The position numbers and the translations under genes are program-made. Shown in pieces: positions 8,000 to 16,522 of a stretch of 24,576 nt of DNA. Under the pieces are notes generated by a model. It had not been told where the DNA came from. It was given only the letters and a program-made list of their open reading frames with translations, and searched no databases. Within the stretch, counting starts at the first letter, position 1; each line of letters opens with the position of its first letter. Source of the DNA: CAYSUS01 sp964434165 (GTDB taxonomy: Bacteria > Planctomycetota > Planctomycetia > Pirellulales > Thermoguttaceae); contig CAYSUS010000106.1 of assembly GCA_964434165.1 (NCBI GenBank), positions 1 through 24,576 of the forward strand, read 5' to 3'.

Positions 8000-10900
8000 A
8001 TGCTGAAGGCCCTGGAACTCGTCGGCTTCAAGAGCTTCGCCGACAAGACCCGCTTCGAGTTCCCCCCCGGGATCACCGTGGTGGTCGGCCCGAACGGGTC
8101 GGGCAAGTCGAACATCGTGGACGCCGTGAAGTGGGTCCTGGGCGAGCAGAGCGTCAAGAGCCTGCGCGGCAAGGAGATGGCCGACGTGATCTTCAACGGC
8201 TCGGGGAGCCGCCGCGCGCTGAACGCCGCGGAGATCACGCTCACGTTCGACAACGCGAAGGGGCTGTTCGCGATCGACACGCCCGACGTCCAGATCACGC
8301 GCCGGGTGTATCGCAGCGGCGAGGGGGAGTACCTGATCAACCGCCAGCCCTCGCGCCTCCGCGACATCCGCGATCTCCTGGCCGGCACGGGGCTGGGCAC
8401 GCAGGCGTACAGCGTGATCGAGCAGGGCAAGGTGGACGTGCTGCTCCAGGCGTCGTCGCGCGACCGCCGCGTGATCTTCGAGGAAGCCGCCGGCATCAGC
8501 CGGTTCAAGGCCAAGAAGATCGAGGCCCTCCGCCGCCTGGAGCGCGTGGAGCAGAACCTGCTTCGGCTTCAGGATATCGTCGATGAAGTGGAGAACCGGC
8601 TGCGGAGCGTTCGCGCCCAGGCCGGCAAGGCGCGACGCTACAAGAAGTATACCGACCGCCTCCAGGGTCTTCGCACCCAGGTGGCGCTGGTCGATTGGAC
8701 CCGCCTGACCCAGCAGCTTGCCGAGCTGGATCGGCAGTTGGCCGAACTTCAGTCGCAGCGCACCGCGGCCGTGGCCGAGGCCGAATCCCTGGAGGCCAGG
8801 CTCCTGGAGGCCGACACGCAGATCGGCGAGATCAACGAGGCCGTGCGAAGCTGCGAGGCGGAGAACGCGGGCAACCGGGAGCGCATCGCGGGCTCGGAAT
8901 CGACGATCGAGCATGAGCGCGCTCGGCTTCGAGACCTGGAGACGGAGATCGCGCGGCACCAGCGGCAGCTCGTCGCGATGGGGGCCCGGGCAGGCGACTT
9001 CCGCCAGCAGCTTCGCGAGACGGGCGAGGCCCTGGAGACCGCCGAGGCCCACCACCGCCAGATCGCCCGCTCGCTGGCCGAGGGCGAGCGCCAGGTGACC
9101 GAGCTGCTGGCTGCGCTGGACCGCCTCCGCGCGGAGGAACAGCAGATCCGTGCCACCGAGACGGCCGAACTGCGGGCTGCGGCCTCGATGGAGAGCGAGG
9201 TGGGGCGACTGGAGACCCAACTGGCCGCCACGGCTGCGGCCCGCCAGCAGGCGCGCCAGCGGATCGAAGAGCTTCAGAAGCAGATGGCGGCCGAGGCCGG
9301 CAGCCTGGAGGACCTGCTTCGCCAGCGCGACACGCTCCGCGCAGAGGCGGCGTCGCGCCGACAAGACCTGGCCGACGCCGCGGCGGCGCTGGAGCGCTGC
9401 CGACAGCGGCAGCAAGCCCGCGCCGCCGAGCTGGCGCAAATCCGCCAGCGGCACAGCGCCATGGCGGAGCGCGCGGCGGTGCTGCAGGAATTGCAGGCCC
9501 GTCACGAAGGGGTCGGCTCCGGGGTGCGCGAGGTGCTCGCTCGGGCCCGGGCAGAGCAGGAGGGCCCATACCGCAACGTGCTGGGCCTCGTGGCCGACCT
9601 GTTGCACGTGAGCGTGGAGGGAGCGCCGCTGGTGGAGGTGGCCCTGGGGGAGAAGGCGCAGTACCTCGTTTGCACGCGGGGCGAGGAGTTGATCTCGCAA
9701 CTGGGGGTCCGGTCTGCCGGGCTGCCGGGACGGGTGGGGTTCCTCTGGCTTGACGAGTCGCCGCCAGGCGGTCGCCCCGCCGAGCCGGCGGTCGATCTGG
9801 AGGGCCGTCCGGGCGTGATCGCGCGGGCCGACCGGTTCGTCGAGTGCGAGCCTCGCCTGGCCGGCCTCGTGCTCCGGCTGCTGGCGGGAACGTGGATTGT
9901 CGAGCGCGTGGAGCACGCATTGCCCCTGGCCCGGACGCCGGGAAATCGCTGCCACTTCGTGACGCTGGCCGGCGAGCGGCTTTCCGCGGACGGGACGCTG
10001 GAGGTGGGACCGCGGCACAGTTCGAGCGGTCTGATCTCGCGTCGGAGCGAGCTGCGGGCATTGCGCGAGGAACTGGTCGAAATCGAGGCCAAGGTGCGGC
10101 ACGTCGAAGCCGTGATCGAGGAGCTGGACGAGGAGGCCGACGCGCGGCAGAGCGAGACCGGAGCCTGCGAGACCGCCCACCGCGAGGCCCTGGACGCCCT
10201 GGCCGCTCACCAGCAGTCGATCGCCGCCGCGGAGGAGCGCCGCGTGCAGCGCGAACGGCAGCGCGAGGCCCTCGTGGCCGAGGAGCAGACCGCGGCGGCG
10301 AGCCAGGACGAGACGGCGGCCCTGCTTGCGGCGGCCAGGCAGCAACGCGAGCGGGCGGAGGAGTCGCTCCGACGCCTCGAGGCGCGCCTGCGCGACCTGG
10401 GCCGGCAGATCGCCGGCTTGGAGGAGCAGCGCCGCGGGTGCGGGCGCGAGACCACCGAGATCCAGGTGGAGATGGCCAAGAGCGAGGAGCGCCTGGCCAG
10501 CCTGCGGAGCCGCAAGCGGCAAGTCGAGGAGAGCCAGCAGGAGCGGCAGCGCCAGATCGCCGAGGCCCGCCAGCAACTCGCCCAGTGCGCCAAGAGGGCG
10601 GAACAGGCGCAATGGAACATCCTGCGCCGCGAGTCGGAAGTGGCCGAGTTGTACCTCAGTAAGGAGGCGGTCGCAGCCCGTACCGTGGAGCTGATCGGCC
10701 AGCGCGAGGAGATCCGCGGCGCCCGCACCGAGCTCACCTCGGCCACGCAGCGGTGCCGGGCCAGGGCCCGGAAGCTGGAGGAACGAGCCCATGAGAAGGA
10801 GCTTCAGGCGGGCGAGGTCCGCCACCAGCGGAGCGCGCTGGCCGATCGGCTTCGCGAGGACTACGGCATCGAGCTGGCCGAGCTGGAGCATGAGCCTACG

Positions 10901-11632
10901 GCCGAGGAGCAGCACCAGCGCGAGGCCGTGCAGCAGGAGATCGACGACCTTCGCCGCAAGATCAACAACCTGGGCAACGTGAATCTCGAAGCCCTGGAGG
11001 AGCTGGAGCAGCTCGAGGAGCGGTTCGAGGGCCTCTCTTTGCAGATGAAGGACCTCACCGACGCAAAGACGTCGCTGGAGCGGATCATCGAGCGGATCAA
11101 CGCCGACAGCCGGCGCCTGTTCACCGAGACGCTGGAAGTGGTGCGGGGGCACTTCCAGACGCTGTTCCGCGACCTGTTCGGCGGCGGACGCGCGGACATT
11201 TTGCTGGAGGAAGGCGTGGACATTCTGGAGAGCGGCGTGGAGATCGTCGCACGGCCGCCGGGCAAGGAGCCGCGGAGCATCTCGCTTCTCAGCGGCGGTG
11301 AGAAGACGCTTACGTGCGTCGCGCTGTTGCTGGCCATCTTCCGCAGCCGTCCGAGCCCGTTCTGCGTGCTGGACGAGGTTGACGCCGCGTTGGACGAAGC
11401 CAACATCGACCGCTTCACCAAGGTGCTCAAGGACTTCCTGGTGCTCACGCAGTTCGTCATCGTCACCCACTCGAAGAAGACCATGACATGCGCGGACACG
11501 ATCTACGGCGTGACCATGCAGGAGTCGGGCGTGTCGAAGCAGGTCTCGGTCCGCTTCGAAGACGTCAGCGAGGACGGGCACATCCGGCCGCTGGACGAGG
11601 TGGCCGAGTCGGCCGACGAACAGGCGGCTTAG
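8000..11632 (+). CDS. smc: Chromosome segregation ATPase SMC
   Basis: A 1210 aa condensin subunit that compacts and aligns sister chromosomes with ScpA/ScpB. All parts are present in order: N-terminal ATPase half with Walker A GPNGSGKS at residues 30-37 and the KSLRG segment; a long coiled coil of Glu/Arg/Gln/Ala-rich heptads (about 165-490); the hinge (about 500-680, from GVGSGVREVL to the ISRRSEL exit); a second coiled coil (about 690-1045); and the C-terminal ATPase half with signature LSGGEKT near 1097 and Walker B CVLDEVDAALDE near 1120. Length is normal. The start at MLKALELVGFKSFADKT is set by the SMC N-terminal consensus, although no Shine-Dalgarno is visible; in-frame codons upstream to 7928 add a non-conserved leader. 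scpA and scpB are not in the window. Confidence 0.97.
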   Translation: MLKALELVGFKSFADKTRFEFPPGITVVVGPNGSGKSNIVDAVKWVLGEQSVKSLRGKEMADVIFNGSGSRRALNAAEITLTFDNAKGLFAIDTPDVQITRRVYRSGEGEYLINRQPSRLRDIRDLLAGTGLGTQAYSVIEQGKVDVLLQASSRDRRVIFEEAAGISRFKAKKIEALRRLERVEQNLLRLQDIVDEVENRLRSVRAQAGKARRYKKYTDRLQGLRTQVALVDWTRLTQQLAELDRQLAELQSQRTAAVAEAESLEARLLEADTQIGEINEAVRSCEAENAGNRERIAGSESTIEHERARLRDLETEIARHQRQLVAMGARAGDFRQQLRETGEALETAEAHHRQIARSLAEGERQVTELLAALDRLRAEEQQIRATETAELRAAASMESEVGRLETQLAATAAARQQARQRIEELQKQMAAEAGSLEDLLRQRDTLRAEAASRRQDLADAAAALERCRQRQQARAAELAQIRQRHSAMAERAAVLQELQARHEGVGSGVREVLARARAEQEGPYRNVLGLVADLLHVSVEGAPLVEVALGEKAQYLVCTRGEELISQLGVRSAGLPGRVGFLWLDESPPGGRPAEPAVDLEGRPGVIARADRFVECEPRLAGLVLRLLAGTWIVERVEHALPLARTPGNRCHFVTLAGERLSADGTLEVGPRHSSSGLISRRSELRALREELVEIEAKVRHVEAVIEELDEEADARQSETGACETAHREALDALAAHQQSIAAAEERRVQRERQREALVAEEQTAAASQDETAALLAAARQQRERAEESLRRLEARLRDLGRQIAGLEEQRRGCGRETTEIQVEMAKSEERLASLRSRKRQVEESQQERQRQIAEARQQLAQCAKRAEQAQWNILRRESEVAELYLSKEAVAARTVELIGQREEIRGARTELTSATQRCRARARKLEERAHEKELQAGEVRHQRSALADRLREDYGIELAELEHEPTAEEQHQREAVQQEIDDLRRKINNLGNVNLEALEELEQLEERFEGLSLQMKDLTDAKTSLERIIERINADSRRLFTETLEVVRGHFQTLFRDLFGGGRADILLEEGVDILESGVEIVARPPGKEPRSISLLSGGEKTLTCVALLLAIFRSRPSPFCVLDEVDAALDEANIDRFTKVLKDFLVLTQFVIVTHSKKTMTCADTIYGVTMQESGVSKQVSVRFEDVSEDGHIRPLDEVAESADEQAA

Positions 11633-11666
11633 TCGGCTGCTGCCGCACGCTTGTGACTGAGCAAGA

Positions 11667-11752
11667 GTGGCATGCTCTCGCGACGCGCAGCGTCGGGTGA
11701 GCATGGGTTCCCGGTGGAACCGCATGCCCACGCGTGCGCGAGGGCATGCCAC
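11667..11752. repeat. Nested palindromic element between convergent genes
   Basis: Outer arms 11667-11682 and 11737-11752 pair over 16 positions, beginning GTGGCATGC and ending GCATGCCAC. The only non-Watson-Crick position (76/43) can form a G-U pair in RNA. Inside are two more hairpins: a small one (GACGC/GCGTC, 11682-11694) and a larger one (11701-11727) with GGTTCC/GGAACC around a CGGT tetraloop, extended by a further 5 bp past one bulged G. The element lies 34 bases after the smc stop and 33 before the end of the decarboxylase gene. It may act as a bidirectional terminator or be one copy of a dispersed repeat. Confidence 0.7.
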
Positions 11753-11785
11753 GCCTTGCGGCCATCCAACACGAGACCTAAGGCG

Positions 11786-13168
11786 TCAGCACACCCGATG
11801 CCGTGTCGGCGGCGCTTGGCGCCGCGTTCCTGGGCGGAGACGGTCCACCTTCTCCAGGCCTGAGCGCACGTCCTCGGCGAACTTCTCGATCAGGTCCCGG
11901 GAGAAGTTCTCCTTGACGACCGCCCGCAGCACGTGCACGTCCTGGGCGTCGGGCGGGAGCGGATAGGCCGGCACGATCCAGCCCCGCTCCCGGAGCACGC
12001 TGGAAAGCATGTGAAGCGTCTCGGGCGGCTCGTCGGGGTCGGCCAGTCGGACGACCACGACGGGCAAGGATCCCGCGTCGGTCAACAGCGCGAAGCGGCC
12101 CCCTTCGACCAGCAGGCGCTCCAGGTACCGGGCGTTCTCCATGATGTTCTGCATCAGGCGGCGATAACCGTCACGACCCAGCCGGAGGAAGTTGTAGTAC
12201 TGCAGAAACACCTGGCTGCTGGCCCGGCTGAAGTTCAGGCTGTAGTTGAACATCTCGCCGCCGAGGTAGGTGATCCTGTAGATCAGCTCGTCGGGGACCA
12301 CGCCGCGGTCGCGGAACACTACGGTGCCCACGCCCGGATAGACCATGCCGAACTTGTGGTTCGAGACGTTGATCGAGCGGACCTGCGCCAGGCGGAAGTC
12401 CCACGGCAGCTCGGGCTGGACGAACGGCACGACGAAGCCGCCGCTGGCCCCGTCCACGTGAATGGGGATGTCCCAGCCGCGCTTTCGGTTGACGTCGGCG
12501 AGCAGGCCGTCGATCTGCTCGATCTCATCGATCTGCCCCGTGAAGGTCGTACCCAGCACGCAGCCCACCGCCACCGTGTTCTCGTCCACCGCGTCGGCCA
12601 CCTTGTCGGCGGTGAGGATGTGACAGTCGGGCTGGAGCGGGACGACGCGGGCCTCCACGTCGAAATAGAGCGCGAACTTCTCCCAGCAGGTGTGCACGTC
12701 GGCCCCGAAGACGACGTTGGGCCGGTCGGCCGGTTTGCTCTCCGCTTGGCGCCCCTTGCGCCAGGTCCATTTGTGGGCCAGAAGCCCGAGCATGATCGCC
12801 TCGGACGAGCCCACCGTCGCCACGCCCATCGGCCGGCAATCGCCGGGGGCGTGGAGCAGGCTTCCCATCATGCTCACGACGCGCTGGTGGATCTCGTCGG
12901 TCTGAGGGTACTCATCCTGATCGATGAGGTTCCTGTTGACCGTGTCGAGGAGTAGCCGATCGGCCTCGGGCTCCATCCATGTGGTGACGAAGCTGGCGAG
13001 ATTCAGCGCCGGGTTGCCGTCCAGGTTCATCTCGTCGCGGATGAGCCGGTAAGCTACCGGGGCGGCTAGCCCTGTCTGGGGGATGGAGTACTTCGGGATC
13101 GGCTCGGCAAAGGACCGCGCCGCATAGGCGGGTGAGAGATATGCCTCCTGCGTCTGCATCTCGCGCAT
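11786..13168 (-). CDS. gadB: Glutamate decarboxylase (PLP-dependent)
   Basis: A 460 aa enzyme converting glutamate to 4-aminobutyrate and CO2 while using up a proton, often for acid resistance or GABA metabolism. It is nearly the length of E. coli GadB (466 aa) and matches it along the whole chain. The PLP-binding lysine is K272 in SINVSNHKFGMVYPG, the cofactor aspartate is in HVDGASGGF (237-245), and GVATVGSSEAIMLG (115-128) is the phosphate-binding segment. A strong GGAGGA lies 6 nt before the ATG. No glutamate/GABA antiporter gene (gadC) or GABA catabolic gene lies in the window. The gene is divergent from the regulator at 13927, separated by 758 bases. The C-terminal tail differs from E. 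coli, so pH gating cannot be assumed. Confidence 0.93.
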   Translation of the reverse strand: MREMQTQEAYLSPAYAARSFAEPIPKYSIPQTGLAAPVAYRLIRDEMNLDGNPALNLASFVTTWMEPEADRLLLDTVNRNLIDQDEYPQTDEIHQRVVSMMGSLLHAPGDCRPMGVATVGSSEAIMLGLLAHKWTWRKGRQAESKPADRPNVVFGADVHTCWEKFALYFDVEARVVPLQPDCHILTADKVADAVDENTVAVGCVLGTTFTGQIDEIEQIDGLLADVNRKRGWDIPIHVDGASGGFVVPFVQPELPWDFRLAQVRSINVSNHKFGMVYPGVGTVVFRDRGVVPDELIYRITYLGGEMFNYSLNFSRASSQVFLQYYNFLRLGRDGYRRLMQNIMENARYLERLLVEGGRFALLTDAGSLPVVVVRLADPDEPPETLHMLSSVLRERGWIVPAYPLPPDAQDVHVLRAVVKENFSRDLIEKFAEDVRSGLEKVDRLRPGTRRQAPPTRHRVC

Positions 13169-13926
13169 GGTCGTTCCTCCGGCCTTGTCTGCGGTGCGCC
13201 GAGCGGGCGTGCCGATCCCGACGGACCGCCCGTCAAGCAGATGAAGGTACTGCGGGGCCGCCGGAGAGACAAGCGGCCGCGCCCGGAAGCGCAGCCGGTC
13301 AGGTCTGCGCGACCGTCAGGGTCGTCGCATTCGGAACGGCCGCTGCGTTCGGCATCGGCGATATGTTCGATACGACGCGCCAAAGTTTCTAAAGTCGCTA
13401 GCGCGTTCGAAACGAAACTAATCATCGGAAGGCTCGTTCCACCCTGGGCTAGGTTCGTGCAGCCCGCAGGCGGGACGTGAGGCCGAAGCAGGGGGGATTC
13501 TGCAATCGCGGCCGACCGATGGCCGCACCGCGGCGAATGCTGTTTCCCGCGGTTCGTTTGCGCGGTATCCCACGGCGGACGCTCCCGCTCGGCTTGGTTG
13601 AAACGCGTGGAGGCGGGATACGCGATGGATTGATTGAGCCACGCCTTCTCTATTTTACGGATTTTCGCTGACTTCCGGATGCCCAGGTTGCCGATTTGAT
13701 TAGTACGGCGCGGATCAGAGGGAGCTGAGCCACCGCCACGTGAGAAGCAAAATTGAGGAACGCCCCGACCCAGGTGTTTGCAGACGGCCGACTGGCCCTC
13801 AGCCGGCTCGATGGAACGACAAACGGCCTTGTTTCTGCAAGCAGGGGGCGGTAGAGCTCCGGCGCGACCCTGAATGAGCCGGAGCGTAAACCGTACCAAG
13901 CGAGTGAGATATTTGGAGAGCCTGCA
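13169..13926. other. Long intergenic region between the decarboxylase and regulator genes
   Basis: 758 bases without a credible gene; short open frames here lack codon bias and recognisable motifs. It holds AT-richer patches unlike the flanking genes, an AGTTTC/GAAACT inverted repeat (13384-13419) around the palindrome CGCTAGCG (13396-13403), and a perfect 8-bp hairpin, GCTCCGGC/GCCGGAGC (13856-13885, 14-base loop), shortly before the regulator gene. I could not match any known riboswitch or small RNA. Confidence 0.6.
13856..13885. other. Inverted repeat upstream of the regulator gene
   Basis: GCTCCGGC and GCCGGAGC are perfectly complementary over 8 bases with a 14-base loop, 41 bases before the start codon. 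It could be an operator half-site pair or a leader hairpin. Nothing in the sequence decides between these. Confidence 0.35.
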
Positions 13927-14499
13927 ATGAAGGTTTTCACTACGGGTCAGGTCGCCAAGATCTGCAAGGTGGCCCCGCGCACCGTCAGTAAGTGGTTCGA
14001 CTCGGGCCGGCTGAAGGGATATCGCATTCCCGGATCTCAAGACCGCCGAATTCCGAGGGAGTATTTGATCAAGTTCCTTAAGGAACACGGGATGCCCCTG
14101 GGCGACCTGGAGGATGAGGCCATGGCCAAAGTCCTCATTGTCGCTCAGGACCAGGTGCTCATCGAGAACCTGAAACGGGAGCTGCCGCTGGAGCGATCGT
14201 TCAAGGTCTCCACCGCGGCAAGCGGGTTCGAGGCCGGGATCCAGGCCGAGAGCTTCCACCCGGATTGTATCATCGTGGACTTCTCGATCGGGCGCACCGA
14301 GGCGCTTCAGATCTGCCAGAACCTGCGGCGCAACACGGAGTTCACGGAAGTCATCCTGATCGCCCTGCTGCCGGACGACGGCAGCTCGCTGAGCTTCGAC
14401 CGCTCCAGCATCAACGAGACGTTCAAGAAGCCGTTCGACGCCGCGCTCCTCGCCGAGCGGCTGCGCACCCTGATCGGTTCCCGCAAAGAACTGGTCTGA
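13927..14499 (+). CDS. HTH (excisionase/MerR-like) and receiver-like domain regulator
   Basis: A 190 aa protein with its DNA-binding domain first. Residues 1-57 form a MerR/excisionase-type helix-turn-helix (FTTGQVAKICKVAPRTVSKWFDSGRLKGYRIPGSQDRRIP). Residues 66-188 resemble a response-regulator receiver: MAKVLIVAQDQ as first strand, D118 in CIIVDF as possible phosphoacceptor, and KKPF (167-170) with the conserved lysine. The pocket is degenerate: the usual acidic pair is reduced to one Asp (D75), and the usual Thr/Ser after the fourth strand is Ala (A146). GGAGAG lies 7 nt before the ATG. No histidine kinase gene is adjacent. A strong internal ribosome site precedes Met66. A terminator-like hairpin follows, so it is probably transcribed alone. 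Its targets are unknown. Confidence 0.85.
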   Translation: MKVFTTGQVAKICKVAPRTVSKWFDSGRLKGYRIPGSQDRRIPREYLIKFLKEHGMPLGDLEDEAMAKVLIVAQDQVLIENLKRELPLERSFKVSTAASGFEAGIQAESFHPDCIIVDFSIGRTEALQICQNLRRNTEFTEVILIALLPDDGSSLSFDRSSINETFKKPFDAALLAERLRTLIGSRKELV

Positions 14500-14561
14500 A
14501 ACCCGGCCGTCGCGCCCGACGAGCCGTCCCGCCATCCATCGCGTCGCCGATTCCGATTAAC

Positions 14562-14587
14562 CCGTCGCGGCAGGACCCCCGCGACGG
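14562..14587 (+). terminator. Probable terminator after the regulator gene
   Basis: A perfect 9-bp GC-rich stem (CCGTCGCGG/CCGCGACGG) with an 8-base loop, followed by ATAATTCCTTCT, lies 62 bases after the stop. The T content of the tail is moderate, so it may be a weak rho-independent terminator. Confidence 0.5.
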
Positions 14588-14729
14588 ATAATTCCTTCTC
14601 GCCTCTGCGACGCGGCTGCAACCACGCGGCACGCTCGCCCGATTCGGCCTTCTCCCGCGTCCTCCGCATCAAGCCTCAGGCCGGGGCCTTGCGTCCGGCC
14701 CGCCACTGGGGCACGATGGGCGCGGTGCC

Positions 14730-16415
14730 ATGCCACGCTCGCCCCGCCGCAGCCCCCCGCCCCTGCCACTCCCCACTGCCGCGGACCCTCCCGTTCCGTG
14801 GCGCTGCTACGGTCCGCTTGCGGTCGCGGCGCTTGGGGGCCTGGCGATGCTCGCCACGATCGCTCCGGAGACGAGCGGGCCGGGCGTTACCTGTGATGAG
14901 CTCTACCACGTGGCCTCCGGCAAGCGCCTGGTCATGTGCCTTCGTCAGAACGGGTTGAGCTTCTTCACGCGACGCTGCGTGGATCGGGCGTTCCCCTTCG
15001 AGCCGGGCGGGCCGCCGGTCCATCCTCCCCTGGGTAGCTGGATCCTGGGGGCCGTACACCACGTGTTCGATCCGGCCCCCGACGTCTGGCCCGCCGTGTC
15101 CGTTCCCGCCGCCCGGTTCGCTCCGGCGCTGGCCTTTGTGGGGCTCGTGGCGCTGGTCGGGTTGGCGACCGCGCGACTCCTTGGCGCCGCCGCCGGTACC
15201 GTGGCGGCGTGGAGCACGGCCGTCGTGCCGCGGGTCTTTGCGCACGGGCATCTGGCGGCCCTCGACACCTTCACCTCGCTCGCCCTGGTCGCCGCGATCC
15301 TCGGCGTCATCTGGGCCGAGAGCCGAACGGGATGGCGGCCTTGGCTGGTGGCCGGCCTGCTGTGGGGGTTGGCGCTTCTGACCCGGTTTCACGGTCTCCT
15401 GCTCGGCCCCCCCGTTGCCCTGTGGCTCTTCTGGCGGCGCGGCCGCCGCGCGCTCCCCGCCCTGGCCGGCTGGGGGATGACGGGCCTGGCGACCTTTCTC
15501 GCCGGCTGGCCCTGGTTGTGGTACTCCACATGGGACCGAGCGTGGCAATTCCTCCGCAGCGCCACGCAGCGTCCGTCGATCCACGTGTTCTACGCCGGCC
15601 GCGCGTGGAGCGACGTGGACGCCCCGTGGCATTACCCCTTTGTCATGTTCACCGTGACGCTTCCGCTCGGCCTGCTGCTGCTCGGACTGGCTGGAATCTG
15701 GGCGAATCGAGGGGCTTGGCGCGGCCGGCCGGCGCTGGCGTTGATTGTGGTCACGCTGGCGTGGATGCTTTCGGTGTTCGCCATACCTGGCGTTCCCGTG
15801 TACGACGGGGTGCGCCTGTTCCTGGGGGTGTTTCCCCTTTGGGCCGTGCTCGTGGGGGCCGGGGCCGCATGGCTCCTCGAGCGGTCCGCGCTCCGCGGGC
15901 CACGGACCTGCCGCCTGACCGCCACCGCCCTGGCCGTGCTGTTGCTGCTGCAAGGCTACGGCCTGGTCCAGTATCATCCTTTCCAGTTGAGCCACTACAA
16001 CATGCTGGTGGGTGGTCTGGCCGGCGCCGAGCGGCTCGGGCTGGAGGTGACCTACTGGGGCGACGCGGTGCGCGAACCGATGCTGGCCGAGGTAGCCGAG
16101 CGAGTCCCGGGCCAGCCGGTGCTGCTCGTTCCGAACCTGGCCGAGTTCCAAGCCCGGGCGGTGCGGGTGACGTCGCCGTCGTTGACTGAGTCCGAAGTGG
16201 AACTGCTGGGCTGGGACCCCGCGAGGCCCGAGCGGCTCTTGCAATGCCGTCTGGCCGTGGTCTATCACCGTCGGGCCGATCTGGGGCGGGCCGAGCCCTG
16301 GTTGTCCAAGTCCAGGACGCTGAGCGAGTACCGAATTCAGGGGGTGTGGCTGGCGCGGGTGGTCGAGGTCGCCGGTTTGGGCCCTCCGATCCCCGGCGAA
16401 GGGCGTTCAAACTAA
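14730..16415 (+). CDS. Membrane glycosyltransferase, GT39/ArnT-PMT-like
   Basis: A 561 aa integral membrane protein of the kind that moves a sugar from a polyprenyl-phosphate carrier to lipid or protein on the outer face of the membrane. After a Pro-rich N-terminus, a first membrane helix (about 29-46) leads to a loop with the acidic pair DE (CDELYHVASG), the expected catalytic site. A second acidic site appears in HGHLAALDTF. About ten further hydrophobic helices follow (for example ALAFVGLVALVGLATARLLG and LPLGLLLLGLAGIW), then a soluble C-terminal part (about 430-561). The start is uncertain: no clear ribosome site precedes 14730 and the first 20 residues are not conserved-looking. The acceptor is unknown; the neighbouring genes give no clue. 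Confidence 0.8.
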   Translation: MPRSPRRSPPPLPLPTAADPPVPWRCYGPLAVAALGGLAMLATIAPETSGPGVTCDELYHVASGKRLVMCLRQNGLSFFTRRCVDRAFPFEPGGPPVHPPLGSWILGAVHHVFDPAPDVWPAVSVPAARFAPALAFVGLVALVGLATARLLGAAAGTVAAWSTAVVPRVFAHGHLAALDTFTSLALVAAILGVIWAESRTGWRPWLVAGLLWGLALLTRFHGLLLGPPVALWLFWRRGRRALPALAGWGMTGLATFLAGWPWLWYSTWDRAWQFLRSATQRPSIHVFYAGRAWSDVDAPWHYPFVMFTVTLPLGLLLLGLAGIWANRGAWRGRPALALIVVTLAWMLSVFAIPGVPVYDGVRLFLGVFPLWAVLVGAGAAWLLERSALRGPRTCRLTATALAVLLLLQGYGLVQYHPFQLSHYNMLVGGLAGAERLGLEVTYWGDAVREPMLAEVAERVPGQPVLLVPNLAEFQARAVRVTSPSLTESEVELLGWDPARPERLLQCRLAVVYHRRADLGRAEPWLSKSRTLSEYRIQGVWLARVVEVAGLGPPIPGEGRSN

Positions 16416-16449
16416 CCGAGTGGGAGTGGAGACCGGCCGATGGATGGCC

Positions 16450-16477
16450 TCGACGGGCGGTCGCCGAGGATTAGAAT
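16450..16477 (+). promoter_or_regulatory. Candidate promoter for moaC
   Basis: TCGACG (16450-16455) and TAGAAT (16472-16477) have 16-base spacing; the latter sits in the small palindrome TAGAATCTA. The leader to the moaC ATG would be about 40 nt. Confidence 0.4.
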
Positions 16478-16522
16478 CTAGTGAGAGCTGTTTGACCCCG
16501 GAAACTCGCCCTGGCCGTTCGC

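Noticed and set aside
7766..11752. Open frame of 1328 codons on the minus strand
   Set aside because: It is antisense to smc, whose motifs are complete. Long antisense frames are common opposite GC-rich coiled-coil genes, and its Leu/Gly/His-rich sequence shows no domain.
13418..13671. Short open frames in the gap before the regulator gene
   Set aside because: Overlapping frames occur on both strands with no ribosome site, no motif and no codon pattern like neighbouring genes.
14720..14745. Second copy of the GTGGCATGC element around GTGCCATGCCACGC
   Set aside because: Only one short arm is present, with no matching partner and no internal hairpins, so it does not qualify as a copy.
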